Source of the DNA: Desulfobacteraceae bacterium 4572_19
GTDB lineage: Bacteria > Desulfobacterota > Desulfobacteria > Desulfobacterales > NBLS01
Length of the DNA stretch: 17,319 nt
NCBI GenBank assembly: GCA_002084385.1
Contig: NBLS01000044.1
Span: forward strand, 1-17,319
Reading direction: 5' to 3'
Positions within the stretch are counted from its first letter, which is position 1. The number at the start of each line of letters is the position of its first letter. Both the position numbers and the translations under genes were made by a program. Below are positions 1 to 6,360 of this stretch, piece after piece. The notes under the pieces were generated by a model. That model had not been told where the DNA came from. It searched no databases and saw only the letters and a list, made by a program, of their open reading frames with translations.

Positions 1-92
1 TTCAGGGACTTTCAAATTTATTTATCAGGTTTTCGTTAAAATCAAGCCTTGAAAATTCAATGCTTGCAGAAAAACTACTTTTAATTTTATAA
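1..92 (+). CDS. 3' end of an upstream gene, possibly a PLP-dependent aminotransferase (partial)
   Basis: Reading from base 3, an open frame gives 29 residues ending at the TAA at 90-92. The pattern GLSNLFIRFSLKS...EN..L...L..IL resembles the C-terminal strand and helix of fold-type I aminotransferases such as HisC or CobD-type threonine-phosphate decarboxylase (small residue, FIR, then an EN and a leucine-rich helix). A CobD-type enzyme would fit next to cbiB, because both act on the aminopropanol arm of cobalamin. This is inference from a very short stretch; only the open frame and the stop are directly visible. Confidence 0.4.
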   Translation, partial: QGLSNLFIRFSLKSSLENSMLAEKLLLIL

Positions 93-97
93 GCGTT

Positions 98-137
98 ATT
101 TGTAAGCGAATATAAGGCACTTGTGAACCTTACAAAT
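98..137. repeat. C-like repeat remnant with 9-bp inverted ends, upstream of cbiB
   Basis: Bases 98-106 (ATTTGTAAG) and 129-137 (CTTACAAAT) are perfect inverted repeats. Between them, 106-128 is the exact reverse complement of 23 bases in the left arm of the C repeats at 11174 and 11890. It is therefore a shortened copy of the same dispersed element. It covers the GTG at 123 that could otherwise be taken as the cbiB start. Confidence 0.7.
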
Positions 138-155
138 AAAAAAAGGATACCGGCT

Positions 156-1103
156 ATGTTAATTTCAACATGGTATATTCTTCCGGTTGCTTTTATACTG
201 GATTTTTTTATAGGAGACCCTGTAAAATTACCCCACCCTATAAGATTAATGGGAAGGGCGATAGAGTGGGCAGAGCCTAACTTTAGAAAATTACCGTTAA
301 AAACGTCTAATACCGGTATTCTTTTTGCACTTTTTCTTATTTTCATAGCATGGACAATATCATTTTTATTAATAAAATCCGCAGTATTTATTTACCCTCC
401 GTTAGGAATTATTCTTGAAATAATTTTACTGTATTACTGTCTATCTGCCCGATCTTTAGAACAAGCTGCCATGGATGTAAAAAAAGCACTTAATCCTAAC
501 GACCTTAATGTTGCAAGAAAAAAACTTTCATATATAGTTGGACGACAAACCGATAAACTTTCTGAAACAGGTATTATTCGGGCAACAGTTGAAACTGTGG
601 CTGAAAATTTTGTTGATGGAGTTATATCCCCACTTTTTTATGCTGTTCTCGGTGGAGTTCCCCTTGCTATAACGTACAAAATGGTAAATACAATGGATTC
701 CATGGTGGGGTATAAAAATGAAAAATATATAAACTTTGGTACCGGAGCTGCCAAAATTGATGATTTTGCAAATTTTATTCCGGCAAGAATATCAATTTTT
801 CTTATAGCATTTACTGCACAAATTCTTTCCAATCAAGGACATGCGGTTATTACTACAGCATTCAAAGAGGGCAAAAATCATTCAAGCCCCAATGCCGGAT
901 ACCCGGAAGCAGCTTTTGCAGAAGCCCTTCAAATTAAACTTGGTGGTCCTAATTTTTATCATGGAAAACTTGTTGAAAAACCATATATTGGACAAGATTT
1001 TAAGCGTGTAAGAAAAAACAGTATTACAAAAGCATGTAACCTTATGATACTTTCATCACTATTATTTCTCGGCCTGATATCTTTTATTTTTTTCTTGATA
1101 TAA
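156..1103 (+). CDS. cbiB: Adenosylcobinamide-phosphate synthase CbiB/CobD
   Basis: This is an integral membrane enzyme of late cobalamin synthesis. It joins adenosylcobyric acid to the aminopropanol (phosphate) arm to give adenosylcobinamide (phosphate). The 315-residue length is normal for the family. Family signatures are visible: FIGDPVKLPHPIRLMGR near the N-terminus, the block TVETVAENFVDGVISPLFYA, then NTMDSMVGYKNEKY, FANFIPARI, and near the C-terminus PNAGYPEAAFAEAL with LGGPNFYHGK. Hydrophobic segments lie near the N-terminus, around residues 55-100 and at the C-terminus. I chose ATG 156 because AAAGGA lies about 9 bases upstream; the in-frame GTG at 123 sits inside a dispersed repeat and has no ribosome site. 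The gene may be last in a cobalamin operon that continues to the left. Confidence 0.93.
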   Translation: MLISTWYILPVAFILDFFIGDPVKLPHPIRLMGRAIEWAEPNFRKLPLKTSNTGILFALFLIFIAWTISFLLIKSAVFIYPPLGIILEIILLYYCLSARSLEQAAMDVKKALNPNDLNVARKKLSYIVGRQTDKLSETGIIRATVETVAENFVDGVISPLFYAVLGGVPLAITYKMVNTMDSMVGYKNEKYINFGTGAAKIDDFANFIPARISIFLIAFTAQILSNQGHAVITTAFKEGKNHSSPNAGYPEAAFAEALQIKLGGPNFYHGKLVEKPYIGQDFKRVRKNSITKACNLMILSSLLFLGLISFIFFLI

Positions 1104-1205
1104 ATATATTATCTGTGTAAATCTTACATTCTCGTTTCTTTTTAAAGAAAAATATGTTATTCATAAGTTACTTTATGTAAGCTGTTATAAAATATCAATC
1201 AATCA

Positions 1206-1253
1206 TATAGACTGTTAGATAATAATTTATATGACAGTCTATAGATAATTTCA
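1206..1253. repeat. Inverted repeat upstream of the toxin-antitoxin pair
   Basis: TATAGACTGT (1206-1215) and ACAGTCTATA (1244-1253) are perfect 10-bp inverted repeats with a 28-base spacer, ending 18 bases before the antitoxin start. On the minus strand, CTATAGACTGTCATATAA resembles the CTATGGACTTTCATATAA end of the A repeats, so this may be a diverged A copy. The position would also suit an autoregulatory operator for the antitoxin. The sequence alone does not decide between these. Confidence 0.45.
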
Positions 1254-1271
1254 AATTAGGAAATACAGTAT

Positions 1272-1466
1272 ATGCAATTAACAACTAATAAAAAACAAAA
1301 TATTTTAGAAACCATAAAAAGACTGCCGGAAGAGACTTCAATAGAACAAACTATGGAAAGACTTTATTTGCTTTCTAAAATAGAAAAAGGGTGTAACCAA
1401 GCAGATAATAAACAGACTATTTCCAATTTAGAGGCAAAAAAACGGATGAGTAAATGGTTACATTAA
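1272..1466 (+). CDS. Probable antitoxin of a RelE/ParE-type module
   Basis: This is a 64-residue, charged, probably helical protein. The pattern NILETIKRLPEETSIEQTMERLYLLSKIEKG followed by QTISNLEAKKRMSKW resembles small proteins commonly encoded just before RelE/ParE-family toxins, which usually neutralise the toxin and repress the pair. Such names come from genomic context; no DNA-binding fold is obvious. AGGA lies about 10 bases before the start. The stop falls in a 49-bp tandem duplication. In the unduplicated form, the end of this gene (GTAAATGGTTACATTAA) would overlap the toxin start ATGGTTACA, so the genes were originally overlapping and probably translationally coupled. Now they are 36 bases apart. 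The reading frame is intact. Confidence 0.65.
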   Translation: MQLTTNKKQNILETIKRLPEETSIEQTMERLYLLSKIEKGCNQADNKQTISNLEAKKRMSKWLH

Positions 1467-1518
1467 AATTTCCAATTTAGAGGCAAAAAAACGGATGAGT
1501 AAATGGTTACATTAAAAT
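1419..1518 (+). repeat. 49-bp tandem duplication at the antitoxin/toxin junction
   Basis: Bases 1419-1469 match 1468-1518 without mismatch over 51 bases at a shift of 49. The unit contains the last antitoxin codons, its stop and the toxin start ATG. The first-copy toxin start (1454) now runs into a TAG after a few codons; the second copy (1503) leads into the toxin. Perfect identity suggests a recent event. Confidence 0.95.
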
Positions 1519-1742
1519 GGACTGAACAAGCATTAAATGATGTTGGATGTATTGCAGAATATATTGCGTCTGATAGTGTTTTTTATGCCAAAATATTTTC
1601 CCAAAAAATATTTAAATCTGTTGATAGAATTGCCAAAATATTTTCCCAAAAAATATTTAAATCTGTTGATAGAATAAAGAATAATTTAATTGAAATTATT
1701 ACCGTGTATCATAGCTCAAGATTATTAAATATAGTTTTATAA
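1503..1742 (+). pseudogene. RelE/ParE-type toxin, rearranged and probably inactive
   Basis: The ends match the family: LKWTEQALNDVGCIAEYIASDS at the N-terminus, typical of the first ParE helices, and the C-terminal strand IEIITVYHSSRLLN. Intact members are mRNA interferases or gyrase poisons of about 95-105 residues. Here the central sheet, which normally holds the loop after the second helix and the RxI..NYRIIYRI strands, is absent: about 30-35 residues appear missing between VDRIKN and LIEII. A 15-residue unit, AKIFSQKIFKSVDRI, is present twice in tandem. The product is 79 residues and should not fold as a normal toxin. The frame is preserved throughout, so a repurposed small protein cannot be excluded. 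Confidence 0.75.
1586..1675 (+). repeat. 45-bp in-frame tandem duplication inside the toxin gene
   Basis: Bases 1586-1630 and 1631-1675 are identical, encoding the same 15 residues twice. The length keeps the reading frame. Together with the 49-bp duplication about 70 bases upstream, this makes two perfect tandem duplications within one 260-base module. Confidence 0.95.
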
Positions 1743-1841
1743 CAAAATAATCATATCTATGATTTTCATGGAATAGGTTTTCAAATTAAAAATCAAAAGC
1801 TTAAACTTTGAATGAGTCTCTTAAAATTTAGGAAATAAATT

Positions 1842-2344
1842 ATGAAACGAATTAAAATAAACAAACTGTTAAATTCCAATTCTCCAAATGAAAACGTTCT
1901 TGTTAAGGGATGGGTAAGAACCCAGGCCGTCTAATTGAATCCATGGGGAAAGGGCAAAAATGGGAAATTCAAGCAGACTCATTTAAAATCATAGGTTTAG
2001 CATCTGAAGATTTTCCCCTTCAAAAAAAGAGGCATTCGGATGAATTTTTAAGAACAATCGCACACCTTAGACCCAGAACAAATAAGTTTGGTGCAGTTTT
2101 CAGAATAAGGTCAGAACTTGCCTATGCCATTCATGATTTTTATAGAAAGAAGGGTTTTGTCTTTCTTCATACTCCCATTATTACTGGATCAGATTGTGAA
2201 GGTGCAGGTGAAATGTTCAGACTAACCACCCTGTCTCCTGACAAACTCCCCATCACTGACGGAAAAATAGATTATTCACAAGACTTTTTCGGCAAGGAAA
2301 CCAATCTAATCTTCTTGCAAAATTTGTTGATAAAACACTTTTAA
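1842..2344 (+). pseudogene. asnS: Asparaginyl-tRNA synthetase, N-terminal part (broken gene)
   Basis: Intact AsnRS charges tRNA-Asn and has about 465 residues. ATG 1842, preceded by TAGGA at a normal distance, starts MKRIKINKLL...[11 protein letters not shown], the N-terminal anticodon-binding OB fold, then hits TAA at 1932. From about 1920 another frame continues with [37 protein letters not shown] and [19 protein letters not shown] (class II motif 1 region) to [15 protein letters not shown] at about 2310. By comparison with the family, about 50 residues of the OB fold are missing at the first junction, with a frameshift. The open stretch beginning at ATG 1910 is only an accidental start inside the wreck. 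Confidence 0.9.
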
Positions 2345-2853
2345 AAACCATGGAAAATATTATCTCTTCAGATTTTACCCGTCTTCCGTATAAAGAGGCT
2401 GTGGATATACTGTTAAAATCCGGTAAAAAATTTGAGTATAATGTAAAATATGGAATTGACCTTCAAACTGAACATGAACGATACCTTACGGAACAACAAT
2501 TCAAGAAACCTGTAATTATTTATGACTATCCCAAATCAATAAAACCTTTTTATATGAGGGTAAATGATGATGGAAAAACAGTTGCCGCCATGGATCTTCT
2601 TGTACCAAGAATAGGTGAACTTATCGGCGGAAGCCAAAGGGAGGAGAGACTTGACGTATTAGAAAACCGTATGGAAGAGATGGCACTGCCCAAAGAAAAT
2701 TACTGGTGGTATCTTGATTCAAGAAAATTTGGCAGTGCCCCCCACAGCGGATTTGGCATGGGATTCGAGCGTATGCTAATGCTGGTAACCGGTATTAACA
2801 ATATAAGAGATGTTATTCCTTTTCCAAGGACACCAAATAATATTGAGTTTTAA
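2345..2853 (+). pseudogene. asnS: Asparaginyl-tRNA synthetase, C-terminal part (broken gene)
   Basis: This continues the asnS remnant in a third frame. Conserved sequence resumes at about 2311 as [18 protein letters not shown] and runs to the normal C-terminal end, [16 protein letters not shown]. Class II catalytic landmarks present are [45 protein letters not shown] and motif 3, GFGMGFER. Between FFGKETNL and this part, about 80-85 residues are missing, including the segment that normally carries [27 protein letters not shown] (motif 2, ATP and acceptor-end binding). Total coding capacity of 1842-2853 is about 337 codons, some 130 short. Without motif 2 the enzyme cannot work, whatever the frame. 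Confidence 0.9.
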
Positions 2854-2855
2854 GG

Positions 2856-2890
2856 CTCATCAAAAAAAATTCTGTACTTCTTAAACGCTG
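2856..2890. repeat. Short D repeat downstream of asnS
   Basis: CTCATCAAAAAAAATTCTGTACTTCTTAAACGCTG resembles 5955-5990 (CTCACAAAAAAACAACTTGTACTTCTTAAAATTCCTG), sharing the exact 13-mer TGTACTTCTTAAA. The two copies lie at opposite ends of the DUF349 locus, both in plus orientation. This is a minor dispersed repeat of unknown nature. Confidence 0.5.
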
Positions 2891-2909
2891 ATATATCTAA
2901 TTGAATTAC

Positions 2910-2953
2910 GTTGTGAAAGCTAAAAATAGATAGTATTTCTACACTTTCACAAC
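2910..2953. repeat. 10-bp inverted repeat between convergent genes
   Basis: GTTGTGAAAG (2910-2919) and CTTTCACAAC (2944-2953) are perfect inverted repeats with a 24-base spacer. The right arm resembles the outer end of the A2 repeat (ACTTTCACGATG). No T-run follows, so it does not look like an intrinsic terminator. Confidence 0.6.
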
Positions 2954-2980
2954 ATAACTTAAATTAAAGGGCATCGCAAT

Positions 2981-3012
2981 ACCCAACAAATACAATTTAT
3001 TATTTGGTGGGT
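2981..3012 (-). terminator. Hairpin downstream of the DUF349 gene, possible terminator
   Basis: ACCCAACAAATA (2981-2992) pairs with TATTTGGTGGGT (3001-3012) with one mismatch across an 8-base loop. It lies about 10 bases beyond the stop of the minus-strand DUF349 gene and between two convergent genes. No clear U-tract follows on either strand, so termination is a guess from position. Confidence 0.4.
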
Positions 3013-3021
3013 TCAACTCTG

Positions 3022-4587
3022 TTACTTTTGACGCAAACTATATAATTCATCCATACCTTTTTGAAACCGTTGTTTAATAGCTCGTGCCTGCTCTTTTGGA
3101 ACAGGACCTGTGTTTTTCCATTTTAGTTCCAGCGTTCTTATTTTTTTTATGGCATTTTTTAATGTTTGTTCTGAATTTCCGCTTACCTGAATTTCATCTT
3201 TTAATTCCAAGGCAATATTAAGCTGTTCTGCCATGGAGACCTCAGAGTTACCACTACTTTTAAATTTAGGGGATGCAATTCTGATAAGACTGTCAATTTG
3301 AAGACAAATATTTTCTTTAATTTTTAAATTCTCTTCTTTACCCTTGTGAATCGCCAAATAATGTTGCCGACTATTTGAAAAAAACTTATCACACGCTTTT
3401 CTAAATTCAATTTGAAGTTTTCTCTCTTCTCCCGGAAAAACAGGACCAACTTTTTTCCACTCTTTTTGCAACTCTTTTACAAGTGCGGTACCATCTTTAA
3501 AGTTAGATGCTTGAGAAGTTTCATTTACAGTATTTATAAACTGCTCGAGCAACTGTTTATTTTCATTAAATATCGGTTCCATTTTTAACAATGATTTTTT
3601 ACGCAAAGTAAAAAATTCATTACAGGGTTTATGAAAACGTTCCCAAATAGTTTTTTTATCTTTATTGGGGACCTGTCCTATACGTTTCCATCTATTTTGC
3701 AGATTTATAAACTGCCTTCGGATTACCTCTAAATCCGAATCTTCGGTTATTGTATTTGCAATATCTTCAACTTCCTGACATAATTGTTGTTTTAAAATCA
3801 GGTTTTCTTCCTTAACAGCATCAAATCTTGCAAAAAAATGATTACATGCATTTTTAAATCTTTTCCAAAGTAAAGGTTCTTCTTCTTTTGGTGCCAGCCC
3901 CATTTTTTTCCACTGTTTTTGAAGATTAATAAGCAGAGTTGCTGTTTCACCAAATTTATCAGAATCTTGTAACATTTCAGCCTGAACACAAATATTGGTT
4001 TTTATTTTCAAACTATCTACTCGATCTTCATCTCGTTTTTGAAAAAAACTTCTTCTATTTTCATAAAACAAATTAGAATTATTTTGAAATAATTTACGCA
4101 AATCACCCTCAATAACGAGCGGTAAGGGACCTATTCTATTCCATTCATTTTGAATTTCACTAACTATTTTTGAATTTTTATTCCATTGGATTGAGTCTGT
4201 TGCCTCCGATAACTCCAACACTTTATTGCAAAGCAATCTCTTAAAATCCAAACAAGGTTTATAAACAAAATTACATGTTTCAACAAATTTATTCCAAACC
4301 TTTTCATTTGCATTTCTTGCAACCGGTCCTACCTGTTTCCATTGAACTTGATACTCTCTTATCTGATGAACAAAACCTGCAAACTGATCATTTGTAACCT
4401 GTCCGCTTTCTACAAGCTTCTTTAACTGTTCAACTTTTTTACAAATATCCTCTTTTTGTTTTAAATTTGCCCACATTTCCCAATCACGATTTTCCTGATA
4501 CTCCGAATATTGTCGAAAAAACTGACTGCTACTCTCCTCAAAATGCTCTGATAGTTTATCGTTGGAATACTGTTTCATTATTTTCAT
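3022..4587 (-). CDS. DUF349 repeat protein, C-terminal part (likely frameshift-split)
   Basis: This 521-residue, almost entirely helical and charged protein is built from about six DUF349 units of about 75-80 residues. The recurring signature is W K x h G P V ... RF..AC..FF; examples are WKQVGPVARNANEKVWNKF, WKRIGQVPNKDKKTIWERF, WKKVGPVFPGEERKLQIEF and WKNTGPVPKEQARAIKQRF. DUF349 proteins have no firmly established reaction; I infer a cytosolic binding or scaffold role. The first residues (NDKLSEHFEESSSQFFRQYSEYQENRDW) are the last helix of a DUF349 unit whose first helices lie in the overlapping upstream frame. The visible ATG at 4587 is therefore probably not a true gene start. No ribosome site is evident there. 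Confidence 0.8.
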   Translation of the reverse strand: MKIMKQYSNDKLSEHFEESSSQFFRQYSEYQENRDWEMWANLKQKEDICKKVEQLKKLVESGQVTNDQFAGFVHQIREYQVQWKQVGPVARNANEKVWNKFVETCNFVYKPCLDFKRLLCNKVLELSEATDSIQWNKNSKIVSEIQNEWNRIGPLPLVIEGDLRKLFQNNSNLFYENRRSFFQKRDEDRVDSLKIKTNICVQAEMLQDSDKFGETATLLINLQKQWKKMGLAPKEEEPLLWKRFKNACNHFFARFDAVKEENLILKQQLCQEVEDIANTITEDSDLEVIRRQFINLQNRWKRIGQVPNKDKKTIWERFHKPCNEFFTLRKKSLLKMEPIFNENKQLLEQFINTVNETSQASNFKDGTALVKELQKEWKKVGPVFPGEERKLQIEFRKACDKFFSNSRQHYLAIHKGKEENLKIKENICLQIDSLIRIASPKFKSSGNSEVSMAEQLNIALELKDEIQVSGNSEQTLKNAIKKIRTLELKWKNTGPVPKEQARAIKQRFQKGMDELYSLRQK

Positions 4588-5839
4588 AATAAATCATATC
4601 CCAAGCATGTTTTAACTTCAACCAATGGGATTCAGTGGAATCAGAGTCTAAAAGCAACTGTGCCTCTTCACACATGCTGTTTAATTTCTGAACAATTGTA
4701 ATCTGTTTTTCTTTTTCATCTGACAATACGTTGCATCTATTCTCAAATACCTGTACCGCACGTTCAAAACGAGTTAAATATTTTTTTAATACCTCATTAT
4801 GCAGATGTGTTTTATTTACAACGTTCCAACTATCTATTATTTGATCAATCAGAGCACGATCAGAAGAAGTAGAATCAAATATGTTTTTTCCTGCAAAAGT
4901 ATCACATAATTTTTCTATCTCGTTACAATAATGTAAAAGCTTATCCTCAATTTCCTTAATATTTTTTTCTTCCTGTAACGCCTTCTCTTTTTTCTTAATA
5001 TCTACTTTTTCTTGAACATATCCTGACTCACCGGATTCTTCCTTTAAAAGGGAACGTTCCCCATCATCTTTCTGAGTAGGTTTTTCAATCTTGGTAGGTT
5101 TTTCAATTTTAGTAGTTTTTCCAATCCTGATCGATGATAAAGTTTCCGGTAACTCCTGTTTAAAAATCTTATGCTGAACATCTTTCAGATTTCCTACCTG
5201 CTGGTTTTCCACCTCTAACTGCTTTTCCATTTCCGGTATTTCTTCATCAGAAATCCCCGGCAATATTTTTTCAAGCTTTGCCTTTGCAAGTTTTCTTATT
5301 TTTTTATTTGACGCATTTTTAACGGCATGTTCAAGCATTGACAAATCTGTAAGTTTTTTTATAATAATTTTGCCAGCTTTTATTCCGCAATTTTTTGTTG
5401 CTATTTCACAAAGATTTTCCTCATTAAATATTCGTTTAACAGCATTAATACGCACCTTTGAATTTAGTGTTTCAATAGCTATAGATGTTAAAATCTTTTC
5501 ATCATCAATTTTTTCAAGAATTTCATCAGATAAGTCAGGATTTGCATGAATACTCTCCAAATAATGTTCATCTAATTGTTTAGAAACTTTTTTTGATGTA
5601 GAAGAGCCATCACTTAATTCAGAATTATTTTCCAAACCAGTTGATGCACTTTCTTCTAATACTTTAATGTTATCAATTTTTAAAACTGCCGCATTTCTAA
5701 CATTTAAGTCAGAATCTGTTTCTGCCATTTTTTTAAGAATATCAATATCATCATAAGATGACATAGCTTCTATTGCAAGAAGGCGAGTTTTCGGGTTATT
5801 TCTTTTCCATCTCGGTACAAAAAAATCTACGATCCCCAT
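4556..5839 (-). CDS. HEAT-like/coiled-coil/DUF349 protein, N-terminal part (likely frameshift-split)
   Basis: About 427 residues. It begins MGIVDFFVPRWKRNNPKTRLLAIEAM, followed to about residue 200 by HEAT-like helical repeats of the kind LLAIEAMSSYDDIDILKKMAE..SDLNVRNAAV. Then comes a charged linker containing a tandem TKIEKP repeat, a K/E-rich coiled coil, one DUF349-like unit (IIDSWNVVN...LKKYLTRFERAVQVFENR) and the first half of another, ending abruptly at HAWDMIYYENNETVFQR. The missing half is in the next frame. Joining the frames gives W..(about 19)..HF spacing close to an intact unit, so a single-base shift near 4575-4600 would restore one protein of about 940 residues. I prefer ATG at 5839 (AGGA 6 bases upstream) over GTG at 5866, which has no ribosome site. 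Confidence 0.78.
   Translation of the reverse strand: MGIVDFFVPRWKRNNPKTRLLAIEAMSSYDDIDILKKMAETDSDLNVRNAAVLKIDNIKVLEESASTGLENNSELSDGSSTSKKVSKQLDEHYLESIHANPDLSDEILEKIDDEKILTSIAIETLNSKVRINAVKRIFNEENLCEIATKNCGIKAGKIIIKKLTDLSMLEHAVKNASNKKIRKLAKAKLEKILPGISDEEIPEMEKQLEVENQQVGNLKDVQHKIFKQELPETLSSIRIGKTTKIEKPTKIEKPTQKDDGERSLLKEESGESGYVQEKVDIKKKEKALQEEKNIKEIEDKLLHYCNEIEKLCDTFAGKNIFDSTSSDRALIDQIIDSWNVVNKTHLHNEVLKKYLTRFERAVQVFENRCNVLSDEKEKQITIVQKLNSMCEEAQLLLDSDSTESHWLKLKHAWDMIYYENNETVFQR
5076..5129 (-). repeat. Three tandem 18-bp units in the DUF349 gene linker
   Basis: GTAGGTTTTTCAATCTTG, GTAGGTTTTTCAATTTTA and GTAGTTTTTCCAATCCTG follow one another, encoding (on the minus strand) the repeated hexapeptide around TKIEKP. 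This is an in-frame expansion in the unstructured linker between the HEAT-like and DUF349 parts. Confidence 0.85.
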
Positions 5840-5952
5840 ACCAAATCCTATGTATTCTCTTTTCACGTACAGTTAATAATCATATATTTCAATTCACAGG
5901 TACACACTACACAATGAATATTGAATAGAATATTAATAATGCTTCGCTTAAA

Positions 5953-5990
5953 ACTCACAAAAAAACAACTTGTACTTCTTAAAATTCCTG
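5953..5990. repeat. Short D repeat at the left edge of the repeat cluster
   Basis: Second copy of the D motif (exact core TGTACTTCTTAAA at 5971-5983), lying directly before the B inverted pair. The gene-free stretch 5840-6360 consists of this copy, the B pair at 5990-6167 and the A1 and A2 repeats. The remainder (5867-5952) is AT-rich with no clear signal, although promoters of the two divergent genes must lie somewhere here. Confidence 0.5.
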
Positions 5991-6167
5991 TAACCGTTCA
6001 CAACCAAGAAATGTAATTTTTCGGTAATCTCACATTACAAATTCCTATAGACTTTCATACAACTAAATAATACTATTTTTTGGTAGCCTCAGCTTTATAA
6101 GTAGTTACACTTTTTTTTTAAATGTGAGATTACCGAAAAATCACATTTCTTGGTCGTGAACGGTTAT
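5990..6167. repeat. B repeat pair: 47-bp inverted arms, MITE-like
   Basis: The left arm, 5990-6036 (from GTAACCGTTCAC to TAATCTCACATT), and the right arm, 6121-6167, are inverted copies with 44 of 47 positions matching. The spacer is 84 bases and codes for nothing evident. Single arms recur at 11127-11173 and 11844-11890, so the arm is a dispersed unit. The spacer carries CCTATAGACTTTCATAC, close to the end of the A repeats. Terminal inverted repeats, non-coding content and dispersion fit a miniature mobile element. No convincing flanking target duplication is visible. Confidence 0.85.
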
Positions 6168-6171
6168 AAAT

Positions 6172-6251
6172 ATTTTTATATGAAAGTCCATAGGAAAGCT
6201 ATATTATAAAAGACTTTAATTTTTTTGTTGTGGCGTATTATCCGCCATAGT
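6172..6251 (-). repeat. A repeat, copy A1
   Basis: Read on the minus strand: CTATGGCGGATAATACGCC, an A-rich stretch, AAAGTCTTTTATAAT, then CTATGGACTTTCATATAAAAAT. It matches copy A4 (16181-16256) over nearly its whole length. Each A unit has a near-perfect palindrome at one end (consensus GGCGGATAATCCGCC) and a TGAAAGTC/GACTTTCA inverted pair at the other. Confidence 0.85.
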
Positions 6252-6330
6252 GATTTATATGAAAGTCCATAAGAAAATTGCATTATAAAGGCTTTCACTT
6301 TTTATTGTGGCGTATTATTCATCGTGAAAG
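6252..6330 (-). repeat. A repeat, copy A2
   Basis: Tandem with A1 in the same orientation: on the minus strand CTTTCACGATGAATAATACGCC, CACAATAAAAAGTGAAAGCC, TTTATAATGCA and CTTATGGACTTTCATATAAATC. It ends about 30 bases before the radical SAM gene start, so it lies in the presumed promoter or leader of that gene. Confidence 0.85.
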
Positions 6331-6360
6331 TTATAGTACATTAGGAGTTTATAGTAAAAA

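Noticed and set aside
2..346. Minus-strand open frame of 114 codons opposite the start of cbiB
   Set aside because: It lies opposite a well-supported gene, has no family resemblance and no ribosome site; a shadow frame.
1842..2853. asnS, yidC and mnmE interrupted by introns or inteins
   Set aside because: The breaks lack conserved residues and contain no inserted sequence; material is missing, not added.
5990..6336. CRISPR array
   Set aside because: Repeats are inverted, of several types and unevenly spaced, with no unique uniform spacers and no cas genes.
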